A DNA stretch of 64,000 nt from Deltaproteobacteria bacterium. GTDB taxonomy: Bacteria > Bdellovibrionota_C > UBA2361 > SZUA-149 > JADZAE01. Positions 45,882-56,125 of this stretch are shown one piece after another. The notes under the pieces were generated by a model that did not search any database, was not told where the DNA came from, and was given only the letters and a program-made list of their open reading frames with translations. Both the position numbers and the translations under genes were made by a program. Where the stretch lies: positions 1-64,000 of the forward strand of contig JADZAE010000052.1 of the NCBI GenBank assembly GCA_020852715.1, read 5' to 3'. The first letter of the stretch is position 1, and every line of letters begins with the position of its first letter.

Positions 45882-46289
45882 ATGGCTTTTATGCAATGGA
45901 GCGATGCTCTTAGCGTCGGGATAAAAGAAATCGATAACCAACATGCTCAGCTTGTCGCCCTGATCAACAAACTTCACGAAGCTATGCGTAGCGGTAAAAC
46001 GAAAGAAGCCTTGTCTGAAATTTTAAAAGAGTTGATTTCATATACAGGCAATCATTTCGCCACCGAAGAAAAATACTTTGATCAGTTTAAATACGAGGCT
46101 ACAGCAACTCATAAAATTGAGCATAAAAAACTAGTTCAGCAAGTGCTTGATTTTCAGAAGCAGTTTGAATCAGGAAAAATATCACTATCGATCGACATTA
46201 TGAATTTTTTGGGTGACTGGCTCAAAAATCATATTCAGGGCACAGACAAAAAATATATAGCCTGCTTTCAAAAGAATGGTGTAAAATAA
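45882..46289 (+). CDS. Bacteriohemerythrin
   Basis: A 135-residue single-domain hemerythrin. Iron ligands are visible in order: H21 (DNQHAQL), H57 and E61 (NHFATEEKYF), H77 and H81 (ATHKIEHKKL), and H113 and D118 (NHIQGTDKKY). The di-iron centre binds O2 reversibly. In bacteria these proteins sense oxygen, supply it to membrane enzymes or protect from it, which suits an organism with an oxygen-sensitive NrdD. GGAG precedes the ATG. Confidence 0.92.
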   Translation: MAFMQWSDALSVGIKEIDNQHAQLVALINKLHEAMRSGKTKEALSEILKELISYTGNHFATEEKYFDQFKYEATATHKIEHKKLVQQVLDFQKQFESGKISLSIDIMNFLGDWLKNHIQGTDKKYIACFQKNGVK

Positions 46290-46307
46290 ACTGGGATAGC
46301 CTCCACT

Positions 46308-48602
46308 TTGGAAACATTCGCTGACAGTTCACTATCACAAAATCAAACCGTCATCAGCGAGCAGGAAGATGAAGGCTCCATATTCAAAGGCTGCATAGCC
46401 AAGATCAAATTTCACAATGCTACCAATAATTTTGCTGTTCTCTTGGTGGAACCGGGGGAAAATGTCACTCTGCGCTCTGAACCTTCAGCTAATGCCATAA
46501 CGTTAGTTGGAGAAATGCCTTCCACCGTCACTGAAGGTAGTCAAATTATCGCCCGTGGTAAATGGGCAACACATAAAATATTTGGCCGACAATTTAAAGC
46601 ATATTCCATTATCCCAACGTTACCGACATCAGAAGAGGCTATCATCCAATACTTAGGCTCCGGCATAATTAAAGGGTTCGGAGAAAAACTCGCCCAACGG
46701 GTAGTTAAACATCTAGGCCCCGAGACTTTAAATATCCTCGATAATAATATGCAGCGCCTAAAAGAAGTTCCGGGGATTGGTAAAAAAAAATTAGCGGAAA
46801 TTGCGGCTAGTTGGAGCCGGCAAAAAACTTTTCGCGAAACCACTATTTTCTTGCAAGAGCATCAAATTCCGGTTTCTCTAGCGCAGCGCATATTTAAAAA
46901 CTACGGGGACAAAACGATTGAAACAATCGCCCATAATCCCTACTTATTAGCGCGCGATATTCGAGGTATCGGTTTTCTTACTGCCGATCGCATTGCTCTG
47001 TCTTTTGATATCTCACCCAATTCTCCTTTTCGAATTCAGGCGGCCTTAAATCATGTTTTGTCTGAAGCTCAGGATGATGGGCACGTCTTTTTACCGGAAG
47101 CAAGACTGATTGAAAAAACTCAAACGCTTTTAAAAATAGCGGATACAGAACTGATTAGTAAAGAAGTATCCGAATGCGTGTTGCGTTATCAATTAATCTC
47201 TCATGACGGCAATATTTACTTGCCAATAATGGACAGAGCTGAAGAATTATTGGCTAAAGAATTAGCCTCTCGTTTACAACCAGGCTATAAGCTCTCACAA
47301 AATATTGCATCAAGTATTATAGATCAGGCATGCGATAGCGTACTCACTTTTCATAACCAGCAACAACAAAAAATCATTCATTTGTCCGAGGAACAGAAAT
47401 CGGCTGTTAGTTTAGCGGCAACCTCGCCCATTTTGGTAATCACCGGTGGCCCGGGTTGCGGAAAGACAACTGTGGTTAAAACCATTTCCCAGCTATTTCG
47501 TCGTGCCGGATTGACAGTTAAACTTACTGCGCCTACGGGCCGTGCTAGCCAAAGAATGAGTGAAGTTTGCGACATGGACGCCTCCACGATTCATCGTTTA
47601 TTGAAATACGATCCTTTCGATCATTCCTTCGTCCATAATTCCAGCAACCCACTGGAGACAGATGCTGTGATAGTAGATGAAACATCAATGATTGATCTGC
47701 CACTAGCTGTGAGTCTGATGTCAGCTTTACCTAGTGGTTGCCGTATAGTTTTTGTTGGTGATGCCGATCAATTACCAAGTGTAGGACCCGGTGTGGTTTT
47801 AAGCGATTTTTTGGCCATTAATAAAATTCCCAGGGTGTCACTTACTCAATTATTCCGCCGTGACGAGCTATCTTCTATCACCTCTATTGCCCATCAGATT
47901 AATCATGGCGAGATTCCCATGATTCCTGAGCCTAATGGCGCCACCAAGACCGATACTTACTTTCTTCCTTGCGAAACACCCGCTAGCGGCGCTCAGCTTA
48001 TTGAGCGTTTAGTCGTTGATCAGATTCCTAAAAAATTCGGATTTACCAGACAAGATATTATGGTGCTTAGCCCGATGAACAACGGAGAATTAGGAATAGT
48101 CGCCCTTAACCAACGTTTACAAAGCAAACTCGTGCCAGCGCAGCAAGAGTTGCCGCATATCAAGTGTGGAAATATTGAATTTCGTTTAGGTGATTGTGTT
48201 ATACAACGGGCTAACAATTATCAGCTTGGCGGCAGTGGTGTTTTTAATGGCGAACAGGGTATAATTAAGGGAATAGATACCGTACGCCAGGAATTGCGCG
48301 TGACGTTATGGGATGGCCGCGATGTCATTTATTCATCGGAAAATATCTTTCAACTGGACTTGGCTTACGCCATTACCATACATCGATCTCAGGGATCAGA
48401 AGTTCCGACTGTAGTCTTGGCACTTCATGATACTCATAATATACTGTTGGAACGCCAGTTGCTCTACACGGCAATAACGAGAGCAAAAAAATTGCTGATT
48501 ATAGTGGGGACAAGGAAAGCTATCGCTACGGCAACACAGCGCATACGCAGTCGCAAGCGCTACAGTAACTTAGTAAACAGAACTTTGGAGCTACTCAAAT
48601 GA
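46308..48602 (+). CDS. recD2: RecD2-type ATP-dependent helicase
   Basis: A 764-residue SF1B helicase. The N-terminal region of stand-alone RecD2 is present, with helix-hairpin-helix motifs (GSGIIKGFGEKLA ~117-129; VPGIGKKKLAEIA ~154-166). Walker A GGPGCGKTT is at 380-388. DETSMID (motif II) and a C-terminal UvrD-like part (AITIHRSQGSE, LYTAITRAKK) follow. It unwinds DNA 5' to 3' in repair and is not part of RecBCD. Start TTG at 46308 with a weak ribosome site; no better codon nearby. Stop and next start overlap (ATGA). Confidence 0.88.
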   Translation: METFADSSLSQNQTVISEQEDEGSIFKGCIAKIKFHNATNNFAVLLVEPGENVTLRSEPSANAITLVGEMPSTVTEGSQIIARGKWATHKIFGRQFKAYSIIPTLPTSEEAIIQYLGSGIIKGFGEKLAQRVVKHLGPETLNILDNNMQRLKEVPGIGKKKLAEIAASWSRQKTFRETTIFLQEHQIPVSLAQRIFKNYGDKTIETIAHNPYLLARDIRGIGFLTADRIALSFDISPNSPFRIQAALNHVLSEAQDDGHVFLPEARLIEKTQTLLKIADTELISKEVSECVLRYQLISHDGNIYLPIMDRAEELLAKELASRLQPGYKLSQNIASSIIDQACDSVLTFHNQQQQKIIHLSEEQKSAVSLAATSPILVITGGPGCGKTTVVKTISQLFRRAGLTVKLTAPTGRASQRMSEVCDMDASTIHRLLKYDPFDHSFVHNSSNPLETDAVIVDETSMIDLPLAVSLMSALPSGCRIVFVGDADQLPSVGPGVVLSDFLAINKIPRVSLTQLFRRDELSSITSIAHQINHGEIPMIPEPNGATKTDTYFLPCETPASGAQLIERLVVDQIPKKFGFTRQDIMVLSPMNNGELGIVALNQRLQSKLVPAQQELPHIKCGNIEFRLGDCVIQRANNYQLGGSGVFNGEQGIIKGIDTVRQELRVTLWDGRDVIYSSENIFQLDLAYAITIHRSQGSEVPTVVLALHDTHNILLERQLLYTAITRAKKLLIIVGTRKAIATATQRIRSRKRYSNLVNRTLELLK

Positions 48603-49242
48603 AGTTGGGAATTGCTTTAGGCGGCGGCGGAGCCAAAGGCTACGCGCACATCGGCATTTTGGCGCCGTGAGCGTAGACTTGGTTTCCGGCCTCAGTTGTT
48701 ACCATGCAAAAGGGCAATTTGCGCCAAGCAATCAGAGCCAGCATTGCCATTCCCGGAATTTTTACACCGGTGAAACTGAAGACAAAATATTAGTTGATGG
48801 TGGCGTCCTAAACCCAGTCCCTACTACGTTAGCCAAAGAGCTTGGCGCTGATTACGTTATTGCTGTTGACCTCTTTGCCGACCGCGATTTCGGCACTTCG
48901 ACAGAAAACTTGATGACGGAGCAATCTGAAACGGGAGGCTCTTCTCTATTAAATTCCCTGAGCTCCATGCCGGAAATCCTTGCCAAGCTCGCAAAAAATA
49001 CAAGCAGTAAGCTGCAAAAAGACATACCTATAAATATCTTAGGGGTAATTGAGAATACATTAGCCATTTCACAGCAGGCGTTAACAGAAAGAGCTATGAA
49101 CATTTATCCCCCGGCCCTGATTGTCCAACCTAAAGTCGGCAAAATCGGGTTATTGGATTTTCATAAAGCTGAGCAAGGTATCACCATCGGCTATCAAGCA
49201 ATGAAAGAGCTACTGCCTAACCTAGAAAAACAAATTCGCTAG
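48599..49242 (+). pseudogene. Decayed patatin-like phospholipase gene
   Basis: The start overlaps the recD2 stop (ATGA). The first codons give LGIALGGGGAKGYAHIGIL, the oxyanion motif of RssA/patatin lipases, then hit a TGA at 48667. The remainder contains VDLVSGLS (normally the GxSxG nucleophile region) but loses ~100 residues. It then picks up GNLRQAIRASIAIPGIF in another frame and finally DGGVLNPVPTTLAKELGADYVIAVDL in a third. Internal deletions plus two or more frameshifts have removed the active centre. The 191-codon frame from 48667 is unlikely to make a working enzyme. Confidence 0.85.
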
Positions 49243-50556
49243 CAAACATGAAGCAATGATGCCGACAAGTTCTGCCAATAATGCAGCCACAACCGCGTAT
49301 CTGATCTGAGTCACCCCAGCTGCACCAAAATAAACTGCTATCACATAAAATGTAGTTTCCGTGCTACCCATCATTATAGAAGCCAGAAAAGAATTATAAG
49401 AATCAGGCGCCGGCTGAACAATAGAACTTAAAACAGCAAATGCTCCGCTACCCGATAATGGTCGAACAAGCGCCATGGGTAAAACTTCTGCCGGCAAGCC
49501 TATTCTGCTAGTCAGCGGATTAATTAAAGAGGCTAGCAGATCCATGGCACCAGAAGCTCTAAACATATTTATAGCTACTAGGATGGCCACCAAATAAGGA
49601 ATAATTCGCACCGCCATTTCAAAACCTTGGCGTGCTCCATCGACTACAGTATCATAAACTTTTACCCCGCGAATTATACCATAACCAAGTATAGAAAGAA
49701 TGAGCGCCGGGATAAGCCAATAAGATAAAATTGTGTCCTTAATATACGGAAATATTTGCGGCGCTTTATATAAATGGTATCCCATAAGGACAAGAAAAGC
49801 GGCTGCCATGAGGAAAGTAATCCATTTGTGAGAAGCTTTGGGATCAACAAGAAATTTAGAATGGTCGTTAAGTGACGCAGCCTCATCCTGCGCCGAGCTG
49901 GAGAAGTCCATAGTTTTTTTAGCATCGCGATATTGCTGACGATAGCGACTGTCTAAACGTGCACATAGCGTGGCCACAACTATCGCAGTTATCGTCGATA
50001 TCGTTGTCGCCAATATCGAGGGGATTAAAATCCCCGCAGGATCCGTGCTTCCGGCGGCAGCTCGCAAACTAATTACTCCCAAAGGTAAAATAGTAACATT
50101 AGAGGTGTTAATCGCCAGAAACATAATCATCGGGTTTGTGGCTACGCCCTTAAACGGATTTAGTTTATCCAGCTCAACCATTGCTTTTATGCCCATTGGT
50201 GTAGCAGCATTGCCTAGCCCCAACATATTAGCGGTAATATTTAAGATAATAGCTCCCAGCGCCGGATGTTCAGGTGGCACATCAGGAAATAGCTTTATCA
50301 TCAACGGCTTGATGGCCCTAGCTAGTGAGGTCATCAAACCACCAACCTCCAAGATTTTTACTACTCCCAGCCAAAATGCCATTACTCCAATTAACCCGAT
50401 AGCCAGCTGAACCGCACTTTTTGCCCCTTCATAACTAGCGTCATTAATTTCCTTCATCTTGCCGGTATAAGCGGCAAATAAAATAGCGCCGCAAAGAAAA
50501 AACAAAAATATACCATTCATGATGCTGGCCTTATTGGCCACATTTGCATTTTGCAT
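49222..50556 (-). CDS. SpmA-SpmB fusion (nucleoside-recognition/Gate domain protein)
   Basis: A 444-residue membrane protein. Its N-terminal half matches SpmA (GLGNAATPMGIKAMVEL; NPMIMFLAINTSNVTILPLG) and its C-terminal half SpmB (MALVRPLSGSGAFAVLSSIV; SIMMGSTETTFYVIAVYFG). In Bacillus the two are separate spore-maturation proteins; fused forms occur in non-sporulating Gram-negatives, where the transport role is unclear. Its end overlaps the patatin pseudogene by 21 nt, and it lies 1 bp after the antiporter gene. Confidence 0.85.
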   Translation of the reverse strand: MQNANVANKASIMNGIFLFFLCGAILFAAYTGKMKEINDASYEGAKSAVQLAIGLIGVMAFWLGVVKILEVGGLMTSLARAIKPLMIKLFPDVPPEHPALGAIILNITANMLGLGNAATPMGIKAMVELDKLNPFKGVATNPMIMFLAINTSNVTILPLGVISLRAAAGSTDPAGILIPSILATTISTITAIVVATLCARLDSRYRQQYRDAKKTMDFSSSAQDEAASLNDHSKFLVDPKASHKWITFLMAAAFLVLMGYHLYKAPQIFPYIKDTILSYWLIPALILSILGYGIIRGVKVYDTVVDGARQGFEMAVRIIPYLVAILVAINMFRASGAMDLLASLINPLTSRIGLPAEVLPMALVRPLSGSGAFAVLSSIVQPAPDSYNSFLASIMMGSTETTFYVIAVYFGAAGVTQIRYAVVAALLAELVGIIASCLLANLFF

Positions 50557-50557
50557 A

Positions 50558-52525
50558 CTAATCCATCCCCTCTAAAACTTCCTGAAATCTGTGCAAAGCT
50601 TTTCTTTCTCCCACTACAATCAACTGGTCACTAGCCTGTAATGCTGCAGCACCGGAAGGATTGGGAATAATTTCTCCGTTTCTAATGATACCGATAATAG
50701 TTACAGCATAGTTTTGCCGAACATTGATTTGCTCAAGTGTTTGACCGCATATTTTTGACTGATCACTCATTGTAAAGGTAACGCTATCCAACCCGGGAAT
50801 ATCCGTCTTTAGAGCTAAATCACGTTCACTGCCACGCAATAAGCTATAATTATCTCTTCTAATTTCAGCGATAAAATCTTCGATACGTTTTCTGCTAATG
50901 TTATAACGAGTAAGAACTCGAGCAAATATTTCAATCGAAGTTTCAAATTCCTCGGGAATAACTTCATCCGCTCCTAATCTATGCAAAATTGGCGTTTCGC
51001 TCACATAGCGGGTGCGGGCAATTATATAAATATTAGGATTGACATGACGGGCTTCAACAATAATGGCCTTTTCAGCCATGGGATCAGAGACAGCTAAAGC
51101 TAAAATTCTTGCCTGCTTGATGCCGGCATGAAGCAAAACTTCTTTTTGCACAGCATCACCAAAAAAAATATTCTCTCCGTTTTGCCTCTCTTTTCTGATT
51201 GTTTCAGGATTAGTATCAATAACGATGTACGGTATCTCACTAGACTTAGCCACTCTAGCCAAATTGCGGCCATTTATGCCATAACCGATAATAATGATAT
51301 GATCATTAAGAGATATTTCTTGGCCACTATTTAGATTGTTATCAGAGAGGTTCTTAGCCACTATTTGCTTGCCCTTAAGCAAAACTAGCCGTTTACTGAA
51401 GTTTATCAAAAGCGGCGTTAACATCATCGACAAGATAGTAACGGCAAGAAAGATTTGATACTGCTCAGCATTAAGCAAGCGGTAACTGATACCCAACGTC
51501 GCCAAAACAAAAGAGAACTCACCAATTTGAGCTAACGATAAGCTGGCCATCATTACTGTTCTCGAAGAATACCCCAGCACCGTCAAGCCAATTGCGGTAG
51601 CAAAGAATTTAATTAGGACTAAACCGATAAGCAGAATAAGCACCAATAAAGGATTGATAAGCAAAATATGGTAGTCGAACAGCATCCCCACGGAAACAAA
51701 AAAGAAACTCATAAATAAGTCACGCAATGGTTGAATATTTGCTACCGCTCCCTGACTATATTCGGATTCAGAAACAATTAGACCGGCAATAAAAGCTCCC
51801 AAAGCCAAAGAAAGTCCCAGTTCGCTAGTAATCCAAGCGACAAAAAAAGCTAGAAAGGCTATCGCCATCAAAAATAATTCGCGGTTGCGAGTAGATAAGA
51901 CATGGTAAAGAAAACGTGGGACTAACCATTTGGCACAGACAAAGAGGAAACCGGCAAAGAGAATAAGTTTAGCCAGATAAACTCCGGAAGGAAAAGCCAA
52001 GCTACTCTGCAGTCCTGCTAAAAGGGGAACGAGCATCATTAAAAAGACTACGGTAATATCCTGAAATATTAGTATTCCCAGAGCCACCCGACCATGTGGG
52101 GCGTTTAGTTGCAATTGCTGCTGTAATATTTTTATGACGATAGCTGTGCTGCTTAGTGCAACCAGAAATGAAATAAATACACACTGGGCTAGGCCCATCT
52201 GACTGATAGATAAAAGGGAAACAACAATAATCGAGGTAATAATTAACTGTAACCCGCCGCCCAAAAAGGTTACTTTTTTCATCTCCAGCATTTTCTCAAA
52301 TGAAAATTCCAAGCCAATAGAGAAGAGAAGAAGAATCACTCCTATTTCAGCGATGACTTTTACTGCCTCTGCCTGTTCAATCAGCGCTAATCCGTAAGGA
52401 CCGGCAACAACGCCCGTGATCAACAAAGAAACCATTAAAGGCACGCGCACGAGGTTACTGATATAGGCGACTACTATACCCATTCCCAAGAGAACTAGGA
52501 TGTCACTGAGCAGAGGAATTTCCAT
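50558..52525 (-). CDS. KefB/KefC-type CPA2 cation:proton antiporter
   Basis: About 655 residues. A 12-13 helix antiporter domain comes first (FSIGLEFSFEKMLEMKKV; ALSSTAIVIKILQ; LGAFIAGLIVSESEY). An RCK/TrkA-N domain follows (IIIIGYGINGRNLARVAK, ~400-520), then a TrkA-C domain near the end. It would exchange K+ or Na+ for protons under NAD(H) or ligand control. The start is at the ATG MEIPLLSDIL (52525); the frame extends 15 codons further without a better ribosome site. Divergent from fumarase. Confidence 0.88.
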   Translation of the reverse strand: MEIPLLSDILVLLGMGIVVAYISNLVRVPLMVSLLITGVVAGPYGLALIEQAEAVKVIAEIGVILLLFSIGLEFSFEKMLEMKKVTFLGGGLQLIITSIIVVSLLSISQMGLAQCVFISFLVALSSTAIVIKILQQQLQLNAPHGRVALGILIFQDITVVFLMMLVPLLAGLQSSLAFPSGVYLAKLILFAGFLFVCAKWLVPRFLYHVLSTRNRELFLMAIAFLAFFVAWITSELGLSLALGAFIAGLIVSESEYSQGAVANIQPLRDLFMSFFFVSVGMLFDYHILLINPLLVLILLIGLVLIKFFATAIGLTVLGYSSRTVMMASLSLAQIGEFSFVLATLGISYRLLNAEQYQIFLAVTILSMMLTPLLINFSKRLVLLKGKQIVAKNLSDNNLNSGQEISLNDHIIIIGYGINGRNLARVAKSSEIPYIVIDTNPETIRKERQNGENIFFGDAVQKEVLLHAGIKQARILALAVSDPMAEKAIIVEARHVNPNIYIIARTRYVSETPILHRLGADEVIPEEFETSIEIFARVLTRYNISRKRIEDFIAEIRRDNYSLLRGSERDLALKTDIPGLDSVTFTMSDQSKICGQTLEQINVRQNYAVTIIGIIRNGEIIPNPSGAAALQASDQLIVVGERKALHRFQEVLEGMD

Positions 52526-52782
52526 ATTCTTGACCTTAACACTTCGCACTTTACAAAATGCATTTCGCATAGGTGCCCTATACGATTGCTAATGATTTCG
52601 CAAGAAAAGACGAGCGAGTAAGAGTCGTGAGAACCCCTCCTCTGCCTAATAATCAGCAAGATAAAATTATGAGTTTTGCAAATGCGTCGATCCACTTGTC
52701 TCATCAGAATATGACAAGCCTGGAACTTTACGGTATAAACTCCTATGCGCGGTTGGTATGATAACTTTATAAATAATAAATT

Positions 52783-54294
52783 ATGAACGTTTTTCAAAAT
52801 TCATTGTTGCAGCTAATTGTTGATACTTCTACTACTCTACCAGCAGATGTCACAGCGGCGTTGGCTTCGGCTTTCGCGCTGGAAAACTCGTGTTTCCAGG
52901 GGCAGCAAGCTTTAAACATAATCGCGGATAACATTGAAATTAGCGCTCAGCAGCGCCAACCTATTTGTCAAGATACCGGTCAGCTAACTTTTTATATAAG
53001 CTGCCCGACTGATTTTAATCAGCTTAATTTAGAAAACGATATCCGCCATGCTGTTGCCCAAGCAACACAAATGGGAGTCCTTAGGCCAAATAGTGTTAAT
53101 TCACTTAATGGTAAAAATTCCGGCAACAACTTAGGTAAAGGTAATCCTATTATTCATTTTACCCAGTGGGAAAATGATTATGTTACTATCGGAATAATAC
53201 TTAAGGGGGGAGGATGCGAAAATAGAAGCAAGCAATATAGTTTACCCTGCGAGCTTCCTCAGCTTGGTCTTGCCGGCAGAGATATAAAAGGAGTGAAGGC
53301 TTGTATCTTACAAGCAATTTGGGAAGCACAGGGATTAGGGTGCCCCTCAGGATTTATAGGCGTAGCTATTGGAGCAGATAGAGCAAGCGGATACGATCAC
53401 GCCAAAAAACAACTTTTTAGAGCTATTGATGACATCAACCCTGATCCTGACTTAGTGGCATTAGAAAAAGAAATTATTTCAGAGGCAAATAATATAAATA
53501 TTGGCGTTATGGGCTTCGGCGGACAAGCTACTTTGTTAAGCTGCAAAATAGCAGCCTACGATCGTATCCCAGCTAGTTTTTTTGTTTCTATCGCCTACAA
53601 TTGCTGGGCCTTAAGAAGGTATGTCGTAAACCTAAATGCCAAAAGCGGCGAAATTATTAGAACTCCAGATTTCAAAACAAAAAATTCGCAGAGATTGTCT
53701 AGGCCCCGCTCTTTAACTAATAGCAATGTCATTAAACTTAAAACTCCCCTTAATGAAGATGCTATTCATCAATTGCGAGTAGGTGATGTTGTGCAGCTAT
53801 CAGGACGTATTTTAACAGCCAGGGATGCTGCCCATAAATACTTAATCAATCATGATCCTATTTTCGATTTAAATAACCAAATCATTTACCACTGTGGGCC
53901 TGTGTTGGTTAAAGATAATAACGACTGGAGAGTTGTCGCCGCCGGACCTACCACATCGATGCGGGAAGAACCTTATCAAGCTAAGTTAATAGAGAAATTT
54001 AAACTTCGCGCCATTATCGGTAAAGGGGGCTTGGGGCAACAGACACAGCAGGCTCTACAGGCACACGGAGCCGTGTATTTACATGCGGTGGGTGGAGCTG
54101 CGCAGATCTACGCTAGTTGCATTCGCCGGGTAAATTGTGTTTATTACCTAGATGAATTTGGTATGCCGGAAGCTATCTGGGACTTTGAATGTAAGGATAT
54201 GCCACTAATCGTGACTATGGATAGTCATGGGCAATCATGGCATCAGCAAATTAAGGATAGCACCAGCCAGCAATTAGCAAAATTATTTTTATAA
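52783..54294 (+). CDS. fum: Class I (iron-sulfur) fumarate hydratase
   Basis: A 503-residue single-chain class I fumarase. The N-terminal part carries three Cys for the [4Fe-4S] cluster: RQPICQDTG, GGGCENRS and GLGCPSGF. The C-terminal part has GPTTSMREEPYQ and GKGGLGQQTQQALQ. It converts fumarate to malate in the TCA cycle or its reductive branch. The oxygen-sensitive cluster fits low-oxygen growth; a tartrate dehydratase is a less likely alternative. First gene of a four-gene operon. Confidence 0.88.
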   Translation: MNVFQNSLLQLIVDTSTTLPADVTAALASAFALENSCFQGQQALNIIADNIEISAQQRQPICQDTGQLTFYISCPTDFNQLNLENDIRHAVAQATQMGVLRPNSVNSLNGKNSGNNLGKGNPIIHFTQWENDYVTIGIILKGGGCENRSKQYSLPCELPQLGLAGRDIKGVKACILQAIWEAQGLGCPSGFIGVAIGADRASGYDHAKKQLFRAIDDINPDPDLVALEKEIISEANNINIGVMGFGGQATLLSCKIAAYDRIPASFFVSIAYNCWALRRYVVNLNAKSGEIIRTPDFKTKNSQRLSRPRSLTNSNVIKLKTPLNEDAIHQLRVGDVVQLSGRILTARDAAHKYLINHDPIFDLNNQIIYHCGPVLVKDNNDWRVVAAGPTTSMREEPYQAKLIEKFKLRAIIGKGGLGQQTQQALQAHGAVYLHAVGGAAQIYASCIRRVNCVYYLDEFGMPEAIWDFECKDMPLIVTMDSHGQSWHQQIKDSTSQQLAKLFL

Positions 54295-54296
54295 CT

Positions 54297-55169
54297 ATGG
54301 TCAACTCAACCGCCTCGAAGGAAAAACAACGGGTAGCACTAATCTCATTAATGGCTGCTATCTTTTTAACTTTGACTAAGTTAATTGTTGGAATATTAAC
54401 TAATAGCTTAGGAATTCTTTCGGAAGCCCTGCACTCAGGCTTGGACTTAGTAGCTGCGTTAATGACTTTTTTTGCTGTTCGCGTAGCTGACATTCCTGCC
54501 GATTCTGATCATCATTTCGGTCATGCAAAAATTGAAAATTTATCTGCCCTCTTTGAGACTTTGTTATTATTAATTACCTGCGTCTGGATTGCTTATGAAG
54601 CTATTTCTCGACTAACAGGAAGAGAGCATCAAGTAGAAGTTAACATTTTTAGCTTTGCCGTCATTATCGTGTCTATCGTCGTTGACTATCACCGTTCACG
54701 TGCGCTGAGCAAAATGGCAGCTAAACACAATAGTCAGGCGCTCGAAGCTGATGCGCTGCACTTTTCCTCAGATATTTGGAGCTCCGCTGTCGTTTTACTG
54801 GGACTCATAGTTACTGCTTTTGGTTATATGAAAGCCGATGCGGTCGCCGCGTTACTAGTAGCAGCAATAGTGGTTATTATCTCACTACGGCTTGGGAAAA
54901 GATCATATGACGTGTTAATCGATAGGGCTCCACTTATTCCCGATAATTTATTCAACGAAATTATTAGTTCCACTGAAGGAGTAAGAGCAATTCACGACGT
55001 CAGAACTCGTTCTGCCGGTGCATATACTTTTATGGAGTTAAATTTGCACGTTGATCCGATGATGCCCATATTCCAAGCCCATGAGTTGGCCCATTCAGTG
55101 CAAGCTAAAATTCAGAGTAAAATAAAACATTGTTTCGTTCATGTTCATACTGAACCACATTTGGAGTGA
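54297..55169 (+). CDS. Cation diffusion facilitator (CDF) transporter
   Basis: A 290-residue CDF protein with six membrane segments. The metal motifs are EALHSGLD in segment II and DALHFSSDIW in segment V; HHFGHAKIENLSAL is the family signature. A C-terminal ferredoxin-like cytosolic domain carries HVDPMMPI and HVHTEPH. It exports Zn2+, Fe2+ or related ions with a proton gradient. HxxxD ligands suggest zinc or iron. It starts 2 bp after the fumarase stop and overlaps the next gene by 4 nt. Confidence 0.9.
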   Translation: MVNSTASKEKQRVALISLMAAIFLTLTKLIVGILTNSLGILSEALHSGLDLVAALMTFFAVRVADIPADSDHHFGHAKIENLSALFETLLLLITCVWIAYEAISRLTGREHQVEVNIFSFAVIIVSIVVDYHRSRALSKMAAKHNSQALEADALHFSSDIWSSAVVLLGLIVTAFGYMKADAVAALLVAAIVVIISLRLGKRSYDVLIDRAPLIPDNLFNEIISSTEGVRAIHDVRTRSAGAYTFMELNLHVDPMMPIFQAHELAHSVQAKIQSKIKHCFVHVHTEPHLE

Positions 55170-56125
55170 GTATGCTTAGCGCACAAAAACTAAAGTTATA
55201 TTGGTTGGCCGGTAGGCCATTTTCTTTTACTGTCAGCGTATTTCCGCCAATCATCGGCGGCCTATTGGCCTATGGCCCTTTGGGGTTAAATTGGCTAAAT
55301 TTTCTACTATGCATTCTCGGATGCCTTTTATGTCACGCCGGAGTCAATGTTTTATCGGATTACTACGACTATAAGAACAATGTAGATCGCGAGGAAACTT
55401 TCGGTTCCAGCCGACTTCTGGTAGAAGGCAAAATCAGCATCAAAGAAGCCCTGATATTAGCTGCCTTTTTATTTTGCATTAGCTCAAGCATTGGCGTTTA
55501 TTTTATGCTTACCATACCCAACGGACATGATCTCATCTGGCTTATTTTGCTTGGCGCGTTTCTGGGTTTTTTTTATACAGCCGGTCCAATCACTCTTAAG
55601 TATCATGGTCTCGGGGATTTTGGGGTGTTTGTTGCCTTTGGTCCGGCCATGTCCGGAGGAGCTTCCTTCGTGCAAAGTGGTTCCTATTCCTGGCCAGCTT
55701 TTCTTTATATTATCCCCTGTGCTTTTCTTGTCGATGCAATATTACATAGCAATAATTTGCGCGACATTGAGCACGATAAGAAAGTAAATATAAAAACCGT
55801 GGCAGCAATAATCGGGCAACAAGCGGCAAAAAAAATGTATTTCACATTGGTTATTGCTGCCTATTTAAGCATAGTAATTTTGGTTTTATTTTCTAACCTT
55901 AGCGCTTGGGCATTACTCACATGCATAACAATCCCTGCTGCACAAAAGTTATGGACTAAAATAAAAGCTATGGGCACTGCTCCACTTGCAGAATTCGCTC
56001 AAGTCGATGCGCTAACGGCACAACTACATGCAAAGTTTTCTGTTTTATTGATGCTGGCACTGATTATCAGCACTTTCAGCCTTGATCAAAAATTATGGAA
56101 AATAACCGCAAATATCTTTTCCTGA
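55166..56125 (+). CDS. menA: UbiA-family prenyltransferase, MenA-like
   Basis: A 319-residue protein with about nine membrane segments. The two aspartate-rich motifs of UbiA enzymes are NVLSDYYDYKNNVD (~70) and NNLRDIEHD (~195). The ETFGSSRLLVEGKI stretch is typical of MenA, which attaches a polyprenyl chain to 1,4-dihydroxy-2-naphthoate for menaquinone. Other Men genes are not in the window, so another aromatic acceptor is possible. Its end overlaps the CPBP gene by 31 nt. Confidence 0.82.
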   Translation: MSMLSAQKLKLYWLAGRPFSFTVSVFPPIIGGLLAYGPLGLNWLNFLLCILGCLLCHAGVNVLSDYYDYKNNVDREETFGSSRLLVEGKISIKEALILAAFLFCISSSIGVYFMLTIPNGHDLIWLILLGAFLGFFYTAGPITLKYHGLGDFGVFVAFGPAMSGGASFVQSGSYSWPAFLYIIPCAFLVDAILHSNNLRDIEHDKKVNIKTVAAIIGQQAAKKMYFTLVIAAYLSIVILVLFSNLSAWALLTCITIPAAQKLWTKIKAMGTAPLAEFAQVDALTAQLHAKFSVLLMLALIISTFSLDQKLWKITANIFS

